From: Leucobacter massiliensis | GTDB lineage: Bacteria > Actinomycetota > Actinomycetes > Actinomycetales > Microbacteriaceae | Length of the DNA stretch: 64,000 bases | Assembly (NCBI RefSeq): GCF_002982315.1 | Contig: NZ_MWZD01000017.1 | Location: 124,001 to 188,000 of the forward strand | Direction of reading: 5' to 3' | In this document: positions 29,047 through 38,423 of the stretch, piece after piece | Layout: the number at the start of each line of letters is the position of its first letter | Numbering within the stretch: position 1 is the first letter of the stretch | The notes under the pieces: model-generated | The model's database searches: none | What the model saw: only the letters and a program-made list of their open reading frames with translations | What the model was told of the DNA's origin: nothing | Made by a program: the position numbers and the translations under genes

Positions 29047-30588
29047 ATGACTGCCGCCACCTCCGCACCCACCGAGATCGCACCGTCGCCCGCCGCGCTG
29101 CGTCCCGACGGGAGTCCGCGGAGCTACACCGTGCGCACCCTCGGCTGTCAGATGAACGTGCACGACTCCGAGCGCATGTCGGGCTCGCTCGAAGCCGCCG
29201 GCTACGTCGCCGCCGACGATCCCGAGAACGCCGACGTCGTCGTCATCAACACCTGCGCGGTGCGCGAGAACGCCGCCAACCGCCTCTACGGCAACCTCGG
29301 ACACCTCGCCGGCGTGAAGCGCGAGCGGGCCGGCATGCAGATCGCCGTCGGTGGCTGCCTCGCGCAGAAGGACCAGGGCGTCATCGTCGAGAAGGCCCCC
29401 TGGGTGGACGTGGTCTTCGGCACCCACAACATGGGCTCCCTGCCACAGCTGCTCGAACGCGCCCGCCACAACGCCGAGGCGCAGGTCGAGATCCTCGAGG
29501 CGCTCGAGGTGTTCCCCTCGACGCTGCCCACCAAGCGGGACTCGTCCTCGAGCGGATGGGTGTCGATCTCCGTCGGCTGCAACAACACCTGCACCTTCTG
29601 CATCGTGCCCTCGCTGCGCGGCAAGGAGAAGGACCGGCGCCCCGGCGACGTGCTCGCGGAGGTGCAGGCGCTCGTGGACGACGGCGCGATCGAGGTCACC
29701 CTGCTCGGCCAGAACGTGAACACCTACGGCGTCGAGTTCGGGGACCGGTTCGCATTCGGGAAGCTGCTGCGCGCCATGGGCGACATCGACGGGCTCGAGC
29801 GGGTGCGCTTCACCAGCCCCCACCCGGCCGCCTTCACCGAGGACGTCATCGCCGCAATGGCCGAGACCCCGAACGTCATGCCGCAGCTGCACATGCCGCT
29901 GCAGTCGGGCTCCGACACGGTGCTCAAGGCCATGCGCCGCTCCTACCGCTCCCGTCGCTTCCTCGGCATCCTCGACGCCGTGCGCGAGCGGATCCCGCAC
30001 GCCGCGATCACCACCGACATCATCGTCGGCTTCCCCGGTGAGACCGACGCCGACTTCGAAGACACCCTGCGCGTCGTCGAGCAGTCGCGCTTCTCCAGCG
30101 CCTTCACCTTCCAGTACTCCATCCGCCCCGGGACCCCCGCAGCCACCATGGAGCAGCAGGTGCCCAAGGCCGTCGTGCAGGAACGCTACGAGCGACTCAT
30201 GGAGCTGCAGGAGCGCATCTCGCTCGAAGAGAACCAGGCGCAGATCGGCCGCACCGTCGAGGTGCTCGTCTCCGTCGGCGAGGGCAAGAAGGACGCGGAG
30301 ACGCGGCGCCTCTCCGGGCGAGCGGAGGACAACCGCCTCGTCCACTTCGCCGTCCCCGAAGGGGGCGCGGAGCCCCGTCCCGGCGATGTCGTCACCGTCG
30401 CCGTGACCTCGGCCGCCCCGCACTTCCTCATCGCAGACCTCAGCGGCAGCTACGCGGTCCGCCGCACCCGCGCCGGCGACGCCTGGGATCGCCGCCAGGC
30501 CGACAGCTGCGGGGTGCCCGCGCCGTCCGGGACGCCACGCGCGGTCGGACTCGGCATGCCCGCGATCCGCGCCGTCGCCGCGAACTGA
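29047..30588 (+). CDS. miaB: tRNA-2-methylthio-N6-dimethylallyladenosine synthase
   Basis: 513 aa radical-SAM methylthiotransferase acting on i6A37 of tRNA. The N-terminal UPF0004 domain has its three cluster cysteines ([22 protein letters not shown]); the radical-SAM CxxxCxxC is in CNNTCTFC; the TRAM domain follows (about 390-460). It acts after MiaA, the next gene. The last ~40 residues are variable. The upstream in-frame ATG (28981) was rejected because the -10 box lies between it and 29047. Confidence 0.96.
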   Translation: MTAATSAPTEIAPSPAALRPDGSPRSYTVRTLGCQMNVHDSERMSGSLEAAGYVAADDPENADVVVINTCAVRENAANRLYGNLGHLAGVKRERAGMQIAVGGCLAQKDQGVIVEKAPWVDVVFGTHNMGSLPQLLERARHNAEAQVEILEALEVFPSTLPTKRDSSSSGWVSISVGCNNTCTFCIVPSLRGKEKDRRPGDVLAEVQALVDDGAIEVTLLGQNVNTYGVEFGDRFAFGKLLRAMGDIDGLERVRFTSPHPAAFTEDVIAAMAETPNVMPQLHMPLQSGSDTVLKAMRRSYRSRRFLGILDAVRERIPHAAITTDIIVGFPGETDADFEDTLRVVEQSRFSSAFTFQYSIRPGTPAATMEQQVPKAVVQERYERLMELQERISLEENQAQIGRTVEVLVSVGEGKKDAETRRLSGRAEDNRLVHFAVPEGGAEPRPGDVVTVAVTSAAPHFLIADLSGSYAVRRTRAGDAWDRRQADSCGVPAPSGTPRAVGLGMPAIRAVAAN

Positions 30589-30589
30589 C

Positions 30590-31492
30590 GTGGACGGGAC
30601 CGCAGCCGCCGACGCAGGCCCGCGCCTCTGGGCGGTGGTCGGCGCGACCGGCACCGGCAAATCGGAGCTGTCGCTCGATCTCGCCGAAGAGCTCGCAGCC
30701 TCGGGACGGCCCGCTGAGATCGTGAATGCCGACGCCATGCAGCTCTATCGCGGCATGGACATCGGCACCGCCAAGCTGCCGCCCGGAGAGCGCCGCGGGA
30801 TCCCGCACCACCTCCTCGACGTGCGCGAACCCTCCGAGGAGGCCGCGGTCGCCTGGTACCAGCCGCTCGCCCGCGCCGTCATCGGCCAGCTCATGGCCTC
30901 CGGATCCGATGTCATCCTCGTCGGAGGCTCGGGACTCTACGTGTCGAGCGTCATCTTCGACTTCCGCTTCCCGCCTCGCGACGACGCCCTGCGGGCCGAG
31001 CTCGAGGCCGAGCTCGCTGCAGGCGGCACCGAACCGCTGCTCGAACGGCTCCGCACCCTCAGCCCCGCCGCCGCGGAACAGGTCGACGCCCGCAACCCCA
31101 GGCGCGTGGTGCGGGCGCTGGAGGTCGTGCTGCTCGGCGGAGACCCGCAGCTCACGCTGCCCAGCGCCCCCGCTCTGTGGCACCCGAACACCAGCCTCCT
31201 CGGCCTGCGCCGCGATCGCGCAGCGCTCGTGGAACGACTCGACCGGCGCGTCGAGCGCATGTGGGCGGAGGGCCTGCTCGACGAGGTGCGCGGCCTCCTC
31301 CCGCGCGGCATCGCCGAGGGCAGGACCGCGAGCCGCGCCATCGGCTACGCGCAGGCCCTCGCGCAGCTCGACGGCCGCCTCAGCGAGGCCGAGGCCATCG
31401 CCCAGACGCAGGCGCTCACCCGCCGCTACGCGCGCCGCCAGATCGGCTGGTTCAAGCGCTACCCCGGCGTGGAGTGGATCGACGCGCGCTGA
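30590..31492 (+). CDS. miaA: tRNA dimethylallyltransferase
   Basis: 300 aa. Adds a dimethylallyl group to A37 of tRNAs reading UNN codons, making the substrate of MiaB. P-loop [10 protein letters not shown] near the N-terminus, [15 protein letters not shown] substrate motif, and the C-terminal RQIGWFKR typical of the family. GTG start one base after the miaB stop. Confidence 0.96.
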   Translation: MDGTAAADAGPRLWAVVGATGTGKSELSLDLAEELAASGRPAEIVNADAMQLYRGMDIGTAKLPPGERRGIPHHLLDVREPSEEAAVAWYQPLARAVIGQLMASGSDVILVGGSGLYVSSVIFDFRFPPRDDALRAELEAELAAGGTEPLLERLRTLSPAAAEQVDARNPRRVVRALEVVLLGGDPQLTLPSAPALWHPNTSLLGLRRDRAALVERLDRRVERMWAEGLLDEVRGLLPRGIAEGRTASRAIGYAQALAQLDGRLSEAEAIAQTQALTRRYARRQIGWFKRYPGVEWIDAR

Positions 31493-31513
31493 CGCCCCGT
31501 GCGAGCCCCGCCC

Positions 31514-31519
31514 TAGACT
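31514..31519 (+). promoter_or_regulatory. -10 box of leaderless dapF transcript
   Basis: TAGACT, 6 bases before the dapF ATG. Confidence 0.6.
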
Positions 31520-31525
31520 GGAGGG

Positions 31526-32401
31526 ATGACGACGCTCTCCTTCACCAAGGGCCACGGCACCGGCAACGACTTCGTGCTCTTCACCGACCCCGAGGGCGAA
31601 CGGCCGCTCACCCCCGAGCAGATCCGCTTCCTCTGCGACCGCCGCTTCGGGGTCGGCGCCGACGGAGTCATCCGCGCCGTCCGTTCCCGATCCCTCCCCG
31701 AGGGCGCCGCGATTCTCGAGGAGGAGCCGGAAGCCGAGTGGTTCATGGACTACTGGAACGCCGACGGCACGCCGGCCGAGATGTGCGGCAACGGCATCCG
31801 CGTCTACGCCCACTACCTCATCGCCGAGGGGCTCGTCGCGCCCGAGCGCCGCGACACGCTGCCCATCGGCACCCGCGCCGGGGTGAAGGACGTCCTGGCG
31901 GGAGTCAGCGGCTACACCGTGGACCTCGGGCGCTGGCGGCTCTCCGAGGAGCGCCTCGTCGCCGCGCACGGCCTCGACGTGGCCCGGCCGGGGCTCGGGA
32001 TCGACCTCGGCAACCCGCACCTCGTCGTCGCGCTCGCCCACCTCGGGGAGCTCGAAGGACTCGATCTGCACCGTCCGCCGGCCATCGAGCCCGCCCCCGC
32101 CCAGGGCGCCAATGTGGAGTTCGTCGTCCCCGAGGAGCCGCTGATCCGCGACGGCGTCGCTCGCATCCGCATGCGCGTGCACGAGCGGGGCTCCGGCGAG
32201 ACGCTCTCCTGCGGCACCGGCACGGCGGCCGCCGCGCTCGCCTTCCGCCACTGGGGTGGCGAGGGCATGCCGCACCACTGGAGCGTCGAGGTGCCCGGAG
32301 GCCGCCTCGCGGTGCGGATGTTCCCCACGGAGGAGGGGGAGCACGTTTCTCTCAATGGACCCGCCGAGCTCGTCTTCTCAGGGGAGATCACCCTTCCCTG
32401 A
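31526..32401 (+). CDS. dapF: Diaminopimelate epimerase
   Basis: 291 aa PLP-independent epimerase converting LL- to meso-diaminopimelate. The two catalytic cysteines are Cys87 ([11 protein letters not shown]) and Cys229 ([11 protein letters not shown]); the N-terminal [12 protein letters not shown] is canonical. The last 13 codons and the following 40 bases are repeated 125 bases downstream (see the duplication entry). dapF normally adjoins hflX in actinobacteria; here hflX is 20 kb away. Confidence 0.96.
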   Translation: MTTLSFTKGHGTGNDFVLFTDPEGERPLTPEQIRFLCDRRFGVGADGVIRAVRSRSLPEGAAILEEEPEAEWFMDYWNADGTPAEMCGNGIRVYAHYLIAEGLVAPERRDTLPIGTRAGVKDVLAGVSGYTVDLGRWRLSEERLVAAHGLDVARPGLGIDLGNPHLVVALAHLGELEGLDLHRPPAIEPAPAQGANVEFVVPEEPLIRDGVARIRMRVHERGSGETLSCGTGTAAAALAFRHWGGEGMPHHWSVEVPGGRLAVRMFPTEEGEHVSLNGPAELVFSGEITLP

Positions 32402-32564
32402 CTCGGCGGGGCTGCCGTTCTCGCCGCCGTGGGCGGCGCTTTCACCTCGCTGCGAAATGCTGTGCATTTCGCGGCCGCGAGGTGCCCGCCGAGCTCGTCT
32501 TCTCGGGGGAGATCGCCCTTCCCTGACTCGGCGGGGCTGCCGTTCACGCCGCCGTGGGCGGCGC
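32360..32564 (+). repeat. 80-bp direct duplication of the dapF 3' end
   Basis: 32360-32439 and 32485-32564 match at about 77 of 80 positions, offset exactly 125 bases. The first copy encodes the end of DapF and its stop; the second would encode the same tail ([12 protein letters not shown]) but has no gene in front of it. A large hairpin occupies the 45-base gap. Confidence 0.92.
32443..32484. repeat. Large interrupted palindrome between the dapF-tail copies
   Basis: Outer arms CACCTCGC (32443-32450) and GCGAGGTG (32477-32484) enclose an inner perfect 9-bp stem GCGAAATGC (32452-32460) / GCATTTCGC (32464-32472) with loop TGT. It may act as a terminator for dapF or be a small palindromic mobile repeat. 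Confidence 0.75.
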
Positions 32565-32587
32565 CGTGGCCCTGCGCGAAGATCCTC

Positions 32588-32615
32588 TTGCGCACTGGCA
32601 ATAAGTTTGTATTAT
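32588..32615 (+). promoter_or_regulatory. Promoter of the BFD/FAD-dehydrogenase operon
   Basis: TTGCGC (32588-32593), 16-base spacer, TATTAT (32610-32615). The stretch 32598-32615 is strikingly AT-rich for this genome. Unlike the core genes, the operon has a ~35-base leader with an AGGAA ribosome site. Confidence 0.7.
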
Positions 32616-32655
32616 GGTGATACCGGGCGAAGGCATCGACGACGAAGCAGGAAAC

Positions 32656-33000
32656 ATGACACGCAAGGAAGCGCGCAGGGCGGTGATCTGCCCCTGTCAC
32701 GACGTGACGGTCGGAGACATCGAGGACGCCATCGCGCATGGCCACACCGATCCCGAGACGATCAAGCGCGCGACGGCCGTGTACATGGGGGCGTGCCAGG
32801 GCAAGTTCTGCTCGCCCCTCGTCCAGCGACTCCTCGCCGAGCGTGGCGTCGAGCGTGTCGGCGAGCAGCGCCGCCCCGCCGCCCGCGTGCCCGTCGCCCC
32901 GGTCGCCCTGGGTGCGCTGATCGAGGTCGACCCGAGCGCGGAGCGCGAAGGAACCGGCGCACCCGCTCCCCGCGAGCTCCCCGAGGGCGAGGCGGCCTGA
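32656..33000 (+). CDS. Stand-alone BFD-like [2Fe-2S] subunit of a heteromeric FAD dehydrogenase
   Basis: 115 aa. The first ~65 residues form a bacterioferritin-associated-ferredoxin-like domain with Cys12-Pro-Cys14 and Cys47-x4-Cys52, the CxC...CxxxxC set that holds a 2Fe-2S cluster. The remainder is Pro/Ala-rich. In HCN synthase, octopine/nopaline oxidase and sarcosine-oxidase-type complexes this domain is usually part of the FAD/NAD subunit or a small partner. Here it is the first gene of the operon, and its stop shares a base with the next start (TGATG), so it is almost certainly a subunit. ATG at 32656 follows AGGAA. Confidence 0.8.
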   Translation: MTRKEARRAVICPCHDVTVGDIEDAIAHGHTDPETIKRATAVYMGACQGKFCSPLVQRLLAERGVERVGEQRRPAARVPVAPVALGALIEVDPSAEREGTGAPAPRELPEGEAA

Positions 33001-34202
33001 TGGCGCTGCCCGGTGTCTCGACGAGCCCGCTCCGCTCCGGATACGACACGATCATCATCGGAGCGGGGGTGCAGGGCGTCGCCATCGCCTACGAGCTCGC
33101 GAAGCGCGGGCACAGCGACGTGCTCGTCCTGGATCGCTCCTGGCCGGGCGGCGGCGCGAGCGGCCGAAACGGGGAACTCATCCGCTCGGCATTCGGCTCC
33201 CGCGAGTGGTGCGAGCTCTTCGAGCTCTCCCGCCGGAAGTGGCTCGGGCTCTCCCAGGAGCTCGACATGAACGTGCTCTTCAACCGGAGCGGCTATGCCG
33301 TCCTCGCCTCGACCGAGCAGCAGTGGGATCAGTGCCGCGCCGATCACCGATTCCAGCACGGTCTCGGCATCCGCACCGAGCTGCTCGACGAGCGCGAGGC
33401 GCGGCGCGCGCTGCCCGCCGCGAACCCCGATCTCGTGCGCGGTGCGGTGCTGCAGGAACAGGCCGGCTTCGCCCACCACGACTCGGTCGTGGCGGCGTAC
33501 CTGGAGAACGCGGCGCGCCTCGGCGTGCAGATCGTGGCCGGTGAGCAGGTGGTGGAGCTCCTGCGCGACGGCGACGCCGTGATCGGCGTCCGCACCGCGC
33601 GGGGGCAGGAGGTGCGCGCGAGCACCGTCGTGAACGCCGCCGGCGGGCAGGCGCTCGAGATCAACGCGATGGCGGGCCTCCGGATGCCACTCGTCGCGGC
33701 CCGCCTGGAGATGCTCGTCACGCAGCCCGTGCGCCCCTTCCTCAAGCCCGGGGTCGCCGCCCTCGAACTGCTCGGCTACTGCCACCAGACCGGACGCGGC
33801 GAGTTCGTCGGCGGGACCGAGCTGGCCCGGGTCGACGAGAGCACGAGCCTCAACGGGACCTGGACGGTGCTGCAGGACATGGCGAGCAAGTTCGTGCGGC
33901 TCTTCCCCATGCTCGCGGGCGTCCGCCTGCTGCGGCACTGGGCGGGCACCGTCAGCCAGACCCCCGACCTCGCCCCGGTGCTCGGCCCGGTGCCCGAAGT
34001 GCCCGGTCTGGTGCTGAGCGTCGGCTGGGTGTATGGCTTCATGGGCGCCCCCGGCGCCGCGGAGCTGCTCGCCCGGCACATCGTGTCCGGTGACACGGAT
34101 CCGCGGATGGCCCCCTTCGGCATCGAGCGCACCCGGAGCGGCGCGTGGATCCGCGAGGGCTCGCTTGTGGTGGACATGGATCTTGCGGAGGAGACCGCGT
34201 GA
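33000..34202 (+). CDS. DAO-family FAD dehydrogenase, catalytic (beta-like) subunit
   Basis: 400 aa. N-terminal dinucleotide fold IIIGAGVQGVAIAYELAKRG and GGGASGRNGELIRSAFGS flavin motif, with a C-terminal sheet ending in SVGWVYGFMGAPGAAELLARHI. The layout matches the beta subunit of heterotetrameric sarcosine oxidase, HcnC and OoxB, which oxidise the C-N bond of an N-substituted or free amino acid. It is sandwiched and overlapping between two Fe-S subunit genes. The exact substrate is unknown; the ABC genes downstream suggest an opine-, polyamine- or imino-acid-like compound. Confidence 0.88.
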   Translation: MALPGVSTSPLRSGYDTIIIGAGVQGVAIAYELAKRGHSDVLVLDRSWPGGGASGRNGELIRSAFGSREWCELFELSRRKWLGLSQELDMNVLFNRSGYAVLASTEQQWDQCRADHRFQHGLGIRTELLDEREARRALPAANPDLVRGAVLQEQAGFAHHDSVVAAYLENAARLGVQIVAGEQVVELLRDGDAVIGVRTARGQEVRASTVVNAAGGQALEINAMAGLRMPLVAARLEMLVTQPVRPFLKPGVAALELLGYCHQTGRGEFVGGTELARVDESTSLNGTWTVLQDMASKFVRLFPMLAGVRLLRHWAGTVSQTPDLAPVLGPVPEVPGLVLSVGWVYGFMGAPGAAELLARHIVSGDTDPRMAPFGIERTRSGAWIREGSLVVDMDLAEETA

Positions 34203-35653
34203 GCACCGAACGAGAACTGAGCTTCACCTTCGAGGGCCGACGGATCCCGGCGCGTTCCGGGCAGTCGATCGCGGGGGCGCTGCACGCCACGGGGACCCGG
34301 ACCCTGTCGCGCGGCATCAAGTATCACCGGCCGCGCGGATACACCTGCGGCTTCGGCGCGTGCGGGGACTGCCCGCTGCGCGTCGATGGCATGCCCTCGA
34401 CGGTGTCCTGCACCACGCCGGTGCGCGGCGGGGAGCGGGTCCGGCGCGAGACGGGGCTGCCGAGCACCCGCTTCGACCTGCTGCGCACGGCCGACCTCAT
34501 GCGCCCCTTCCTCAGGGCGGGCTTCCAGTTCACGTTGTTCGCCCGGCAGCCGCGGCTCTCCCGGCTCGCCGGAGCCGTGCTCGCCGTGCTCGCCGGCGGC
34601 GGCCGGGCCCCCGACGCGGCCGCCGCCGCCGCCGCGAAGATCGCCCGCGTGGAGCGGCACGAGCCGGAGGTGCTCGTCATCGGCGGGGGTGCGAGCGGGC
34701 TCACCGCGGCGCTCGCCGCCGCAGACGCAGGCGCGAGCGTGCTGCTCGTCGATCAGGAGCTCATCGGCGGGCGCAGCCGCGTGCGCACGGAAGCGGTGCG
34801 CGTGGGATCCGCCGCCTCCCGCCCGGCAGATGTGGTGCGCGAACTGCTGCGCCGGGCTTCGGCGCACGCACGGATCACGATGCTGCGCGGCACCGCGATC
34901 GGGCTCATCGACGGGCTGGTGCCGGTGATCGACGCGGATCGGCCGGTGCGCCACGAGGTCCGTCCGTTCTCGATCGCGCTGGCCACCGGAAGCTACGAGA
35001 CGCCGCTGCTCATCCCCGGACACGATCTCCCCGGGGTGATGCTCCCCGACGGCGCGCTCAGGCTCGCCGAAGTGGAGGGCGTGCGCCCGGCGCGACGTGC
35101 CGTGGTGATCGACGGAGACCCGCGCGCCGGCGATGTGGCCGCGGCGCTGGGCGCGCACGGCGTGCGGATCGTCGCGACCGTGCCCGCCGAGCGGGTGGAG
35201 CGCATCACCGGCTGGTCGCGCGCCACCGGCGTGCGCTTGCGCGGCGCAGCCGGGCCCGGAGACGCGGTGCTGCCCCGGCGCATCCGCGCCGAGCTGGTCT
35301 GCGCCGTCGGCCCGCGCCGCGCCGCCGAGGAGCTCTCGTTGCACGCCGTCTACGGCGACTCGGGTTCGCACGACGAGATCCGCAGTGACGCCGAGGCCGC
35401 TCCGGACGCCGTGAGCCGGGCGGGCGGCGAGCGCATCGTCGTCGTCGGCTCGGCGCGCGGCGAGGCCGCCTACTCGCTCGACGAGGCCAGCGCCGCCGGG
35501 GTGCGGCTCGCCGCCCTGTCGCGCGGCGCCCGGCCAGCGCGCGCCTCCCGCTCGGCGCCCGCCTCCTCGCGCGCCGAAGCGGAGGTTCCGCCGGCCCCGA
35601 GCCGGCCGGACGCCCCCGCAGCTGCCTCGACCGGCAGCAGGATCCGCAGCTGA
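34199..35653 (+). CDS. 2Fe-2S ferredoxin/FAD-NAD fusion, alpha-like subunit of the dehydrogenase
   Basis: 484 aa. N-terminal plant-type-like Fer2_4 domain with Cys50, Cys55, Cys58, Cys71. Then a pyridine-nucleotide-disulfide oxidoreductase fold with an intact first FAD motif (VLVIGGGASGLTAALAAADAG). The second nucleotide fold is degenerate (VVIDGDPRAGDVAAALGA lacks GxGxxG), and a third glycine stretch is IVVVGSARGEA. It resembles the N-terminal half of the sarcosine oxidase alpha subunit or an HcnA-HcnB fusion, but the aminomethyltransferase half and the C-terminal BFD domain are absent, the latter being encoded by 32656-33000. GTG start overlaps the previous stop. Ser/Ala/Pro-rich tail. Confidence 0.82.
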   Translation: MSTERELSFTFEGRRIPARSGQSIAGALHATGTRTLSRGIKYHRPRGYTCGFGACGDCPLRVDGMPSTVSCTTPVRGGERVRRETGLPSTRFDLLRTADLMRPFLRAGFQFTLFARQPRLSRLAGAVLAVLAGGGRAPDAAAAAAAKIARVERHEPEVLVIGGGASGLTAALAAADAGASVLLVDQELIGGRSRVRTEAVRVGSAASRPADVVRELLRRASAHARITMLRGTAIGLIDGLVPVIDADRPVRHEVRPFSIALATGSYETPLLIPGHDLPGVMLPDGALRLAEVEGVRPARRAVVIDGDPRAGDVAAALGAHGVRIVATVPAERVERITGWSRATGVRLRGAAGPGDAVLPRRIRAELVCAVGPRRAAEELSLHAVYGDSGSHDEIRSDAEAAPDAVSRAGGERIVVVGSARGEAAYSLDEASAAGVRLAALSRGARPARASRSAPASSRAEAEVPPAPSRPDAPAAASTGSRIRS

Positions 35654-35761
35654 TCCAGACCGGATGCGCACCTGATCAGCCCCCCATCCGCCCCCCCCGA
35701 TCCGCACCACCTCAGCCACGACCACGATCCCCACCACACCGGAGTGATGAAGGAGAACACC

Positions 35762-36805
35762 ATGAACACCATCAGCAGAGCCCTCACGGCGACCGCGCTC
35801 GTCGCGGCCGGCGCGCTCGCCCTGAGCTCCTGCGCGGGCGGGCCCGCCGCGGAGGGCGGAGACAGCACGACGATGACCGTCGTCTCCTACGGCGGCCCCT
35901 ATCAGGAAGCGCAGTCGAGCGCGTTCTTCGCCCCGTTCTCCGAGGAGAGCGGCATCGAGGTCGTCGAGGACAGTCCCACCGACTACGCGCAGCTGCGCAG
36001 CATGGTGGAGAGCGAGCGGCCCGCCTGGGATCTCGTGCTCGTCGCGAACGACTTCGGCACCACCGCCGACGCCGACTACCTGGAGCCGATCGACTACGAG
36101 GTGGTCGATGCGGATCAGCTGATCGACGGGGCCGCCCAGGAGTACCGCGTCGCCGCCGACGTGGAGGCCACCGTGCTCGCGTACCGCACGGACGAGTACG
36201 CATCCGCCCCCAGCAGCTGGGAAGACCTCTTCGACACCGAGAAGTTCCCGGGCAAGCGCATGTTCAACAAGCTCGTCTCGGGCGGGGTCCTCGAAGCCGC
36301 CCTGCTCGCGGACGGCGTCGCCCCCGAGGACCTCTTCCCGCTCGACGTGGACCGGGCCCTGAAGAAGCTCGACACGATCAAGGACGACATCGTCTGGTGG
36401 GAGACCTCGGCGCAGTCGCAGCAGCTCCTCGCCTCCGGGGAGGCCTCGATGGGGCTCGCCTGGGTCGGCCGCGCGGTCGACGCCGGCAAAGAGGCCCCGG
36501 TCGGGATCAGCTGGGACTCCTGGCTGCAGGTCGACGCCTACTGGGTCATCCCGAAGGGCGCGCCGAACGCCGCGAACGCCCAGCGGGCCCTCGGCTTCCT
36601 GCTGCAGGAGGATCCGCAGCTCGCCTTCGCGAAGCTCTCGGACTACGGCCCGGTGAACGCGGCGGCGGCCGAGAACCCCGAGGTGCAGGAAAACGCGAAC
36701 CGGCCCACGAACCACCTGGACACGCAGGTGCCCATCGATGACGAGTGGTGGGGCGAGCACCAGGAGGAGACCGACCGGAAGTTCCAGGAATGGCTGCTGA
36801 GCTGA
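35762..36805 (+). CDS. ABC transporter substrate-binding lipoprotein (PotD/opine type)
   Basis: 347 aa. Lipoprotein signal with lipobox LSSC (Cys24). The mature part has the PotD/PotF-like order: TVVSYGGPYQEAQ, WDLVLVANDF, then VLAYRTDE, WEDLFDTEKFPGKR and DAYWVIPKGAPN. Members bind polyamines, opines, iron-citrate or similar small cations/acids. AAGGAG precedes the ATG at 35762. The permease start overlaps its end by 16 bases, so the four ABC genes are one transcript. Confidence 0.9.
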   Translation: MNTISRALTATALVAAGALALSSCAGGPAAEGGDSTTMTVVSYGGPYQEAQSSAFFAPFSEESGIEVVEDSPTDYAQLRSMVESERPAWDLVLVANDFGTTADADYLEPIDYEVVDADQLIDGAAQEYRVAADVEATVLAYRTDEYASAPSSWEDLFDTEKFPGKRMFNKLVSGGVLEAALLADGVAPEDLFPLDVDRALKKLDTIKDDIVWWETSAQSQQLLASGEASMGLAWVGRAVDAGKEAPVGISWDSWLQVDAYWVIPKGAPNAANAQRALGFLLQEDPQLAFAKLSDYGPVNAAAAENPEVQENANRPTNHLDTQVPIDDEWWGEHQEETDRKFQEWLLS

Positions 36806-37641
36806 CGGTGCGCCGGCCGGCGGCGGCGCGGTCGGCGGGGTGGCTGCTGCTGCTCCCCGCCGCGCTGCTGCTGGCGCTCTTCTTCGTGATCCCGCTGGGC
36901 CTGATGGTCCAGACGAGCCTGCGCGACGGGATCGACACCTACGCGGAGATCTTCACCTCGCCGATCTACCGGCTGGTGCTCGGCAACACGCTCCGCACGG
37001 CCGTCCTCACGACGCTCCTCTGCCTGCTACTGGCCTACCCCTACGCCTATGTGCTGACGCGGGTGGGCCCGCGCATGCGGCTCGTCATGCTGGGCGTCGT
37101 GCTGCTCCCGTTCTGGACGAGCCTGCTCGTGCGCAGCTTCGCCTGGGTGGGGCTGCTGCAGGACTCGGGGATCGTGAACGGGGCCCTGCGCGCACTCGGC
37201 CTGATCGACGAGCCGCTGCAATTGATCCGCACGCCGCTGGGGGTGCTCATCGGCATGGTGCACGTGCTGCTGCCCTACATGGTCCTGCCGCTGGTGACGA
37301 CGATGGGACAGATCGAGCCCTCGGTGCTGCGCGCCGCCGGCAGCCTCGGAGCCGGCCCGTGGCGTCGTTTCGTCCGGGTCTTCCTGCCGCTGAGCCTGCC
37401 GGGCGTCCTCTCGGGCTGCGTGCTGGTGCTGGTGCTGTCGCTCGGCTTCTACATCACGCCGGCGCTGCTCGGCGACGCCCGTGACGCGATGATCGGCGAG
37501 ACGATCGTGCAGGAGGTCACCCGCTACGGCCCGGTGACGGCCAGCGCGCTCGGCCTGGTCCTGCTCGTGGGAACCCTGATCTCGCTCGCGCTGCTCTTCG
37601 CGGTGCAGCGCCTCGGATCGAGCCGAAGGAGTGCACGATGA
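36790..37641 (+). CDS. ABC transporter permease (PotB-like)
   Basis: 283 aa, six membrane helices; the EAA loop that contacts the ATPase is AAGSLGAGPWRRFVRVFLPLSLPG. Belongs to the spermidine/putrescine-type permease group. The ATG at 36790 lies within the end of the binding-protein gene; the open frame upstream contains no further family residues. Confidence 0.9.
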   Translation: MAAELTVRRPAAARSAGWLLLLPAALLLALFFVIPLGLMVQTSLRDGIDTYAEIFTSPIYRLVLGNTLRTAVLTTLLCLLLAYPYAYVLTRVGPRMRLVMLGVVLLPFWTSLLVRSFAWVGLLQDSGIVNGALRALGLIDEPLQLIRTPLGVLIGMVHVLLPYMVLPLVTTMGQIEPSVLRAAGSLGAGPWRRFVRVFLPLSLPGVLSGCVLVLVLSLGFYITPALLGDARDAMIGETIVQEVTRYGPVTASALGLVLLVGTLISLALLFAVQRLGSSRRSAR

Positions 37642-38423
37642 AGCGGATTCATGCGCGCTGGGTGCTGCTGGGCGTGTTCGCCGCGCTCGTGGGCGTCTAC
37701 CTCATGCTGCCCACGCTGATCGTCATCCCGATGTCGCTCAACGCGTCCTCGGTGCTCGGCGTCTTCGGCGAGGGGTGGACGCTCGACTGGTTCTCGCAGA
37801 TCCTCACCGAGCCGAGCTGGGGGCGGACCGCGCTGACGAGCCTGCAGGTCGCGCTGGGCACCGTCGCGCTCGCCACCGCGATCGGCACGGCGGCCGCGCT
37901 CGGACTGCAGCGCGTGTCCGCGAGGTGGCGGCTCCCGATCACCGCCGTGATCGTCAGCCCGATGATCATCCCTCCGGTGATCATCGGCATCGGCACCTAC
38001 GTGCTCTACCTGAAGTGGTACCTCGACGGATCCGTCATCGGCCTGATCTTCGCGCACACCGTGCTCGCGCTCCCGTTCGTCGTGGTGACCGTGACGGCGA
38101 CGCTGAGCCAGCTCGACCCCGTTTACGACCGGGCCGCGGCGAGCCTCGGTGCCGGCCCCTGGACGCGCTTCCGGCGCGTGACGCTGCCGCTGATCGCCCC
38201 CGGCATGTTCGCCGGCGCGCTCTTCGCCTTCGTCATGAGCTGGGACGAGGTCGTGGTGTCCATCTTCCTCACCGACGCCCAGACGCGCACGCTCCCGGTG
38301 TTCATGTGGACGCAGGTGCGCACGCAGCTGACGCCGACGCTCGCCGCGGTCGGCGTGTTCCTGACCGTCCTCTCCATCGTCGCGCTCGTCTCGATGCGCC
38401 GACTCCAGAAGGGAAACGACTGA
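37638..38423 (+). CDS. ABC transporter permease (PotC-like)
   Basis: 261 aa, six helices; EAA loop AAASLGAGPWTRFRRVTLPLIAPG. Partner of the preceding PotB-like permease, with which it overlaps (ATGA). It ends in a TGATG overlap with the ATPase gene. Confidence 0.9.
   Translation: MKRIHARWVLLGVFAALVGVYLMLPTLIVIPMSLNASSVLGVFGEGWTLDWFSQILTEPSWGRTALTSLQVALGTVALATAIGTAAALGLQRVSARWRLPITAVIVSPMIIPPVIIGIGTYVLYLKWYLDGSVIGLIFAHTVLALPFVVVTVTATLSQLDPVYDRAAASLGAGPWTRFRRVTLPLIAPGMFAGALFAFVMSWDEVVVSIFLTDAQTRTLPVFMWTQVRTQLTPTLAAVGVFLTVLSIVALVSMRRLQKGND

Noticed and set aside
32402-32655. Second, truncated dapF gene
   Set aside because: Only the last dozen codons are duplicated; there is no start or body, so it is a repeat and not a pseudogene.
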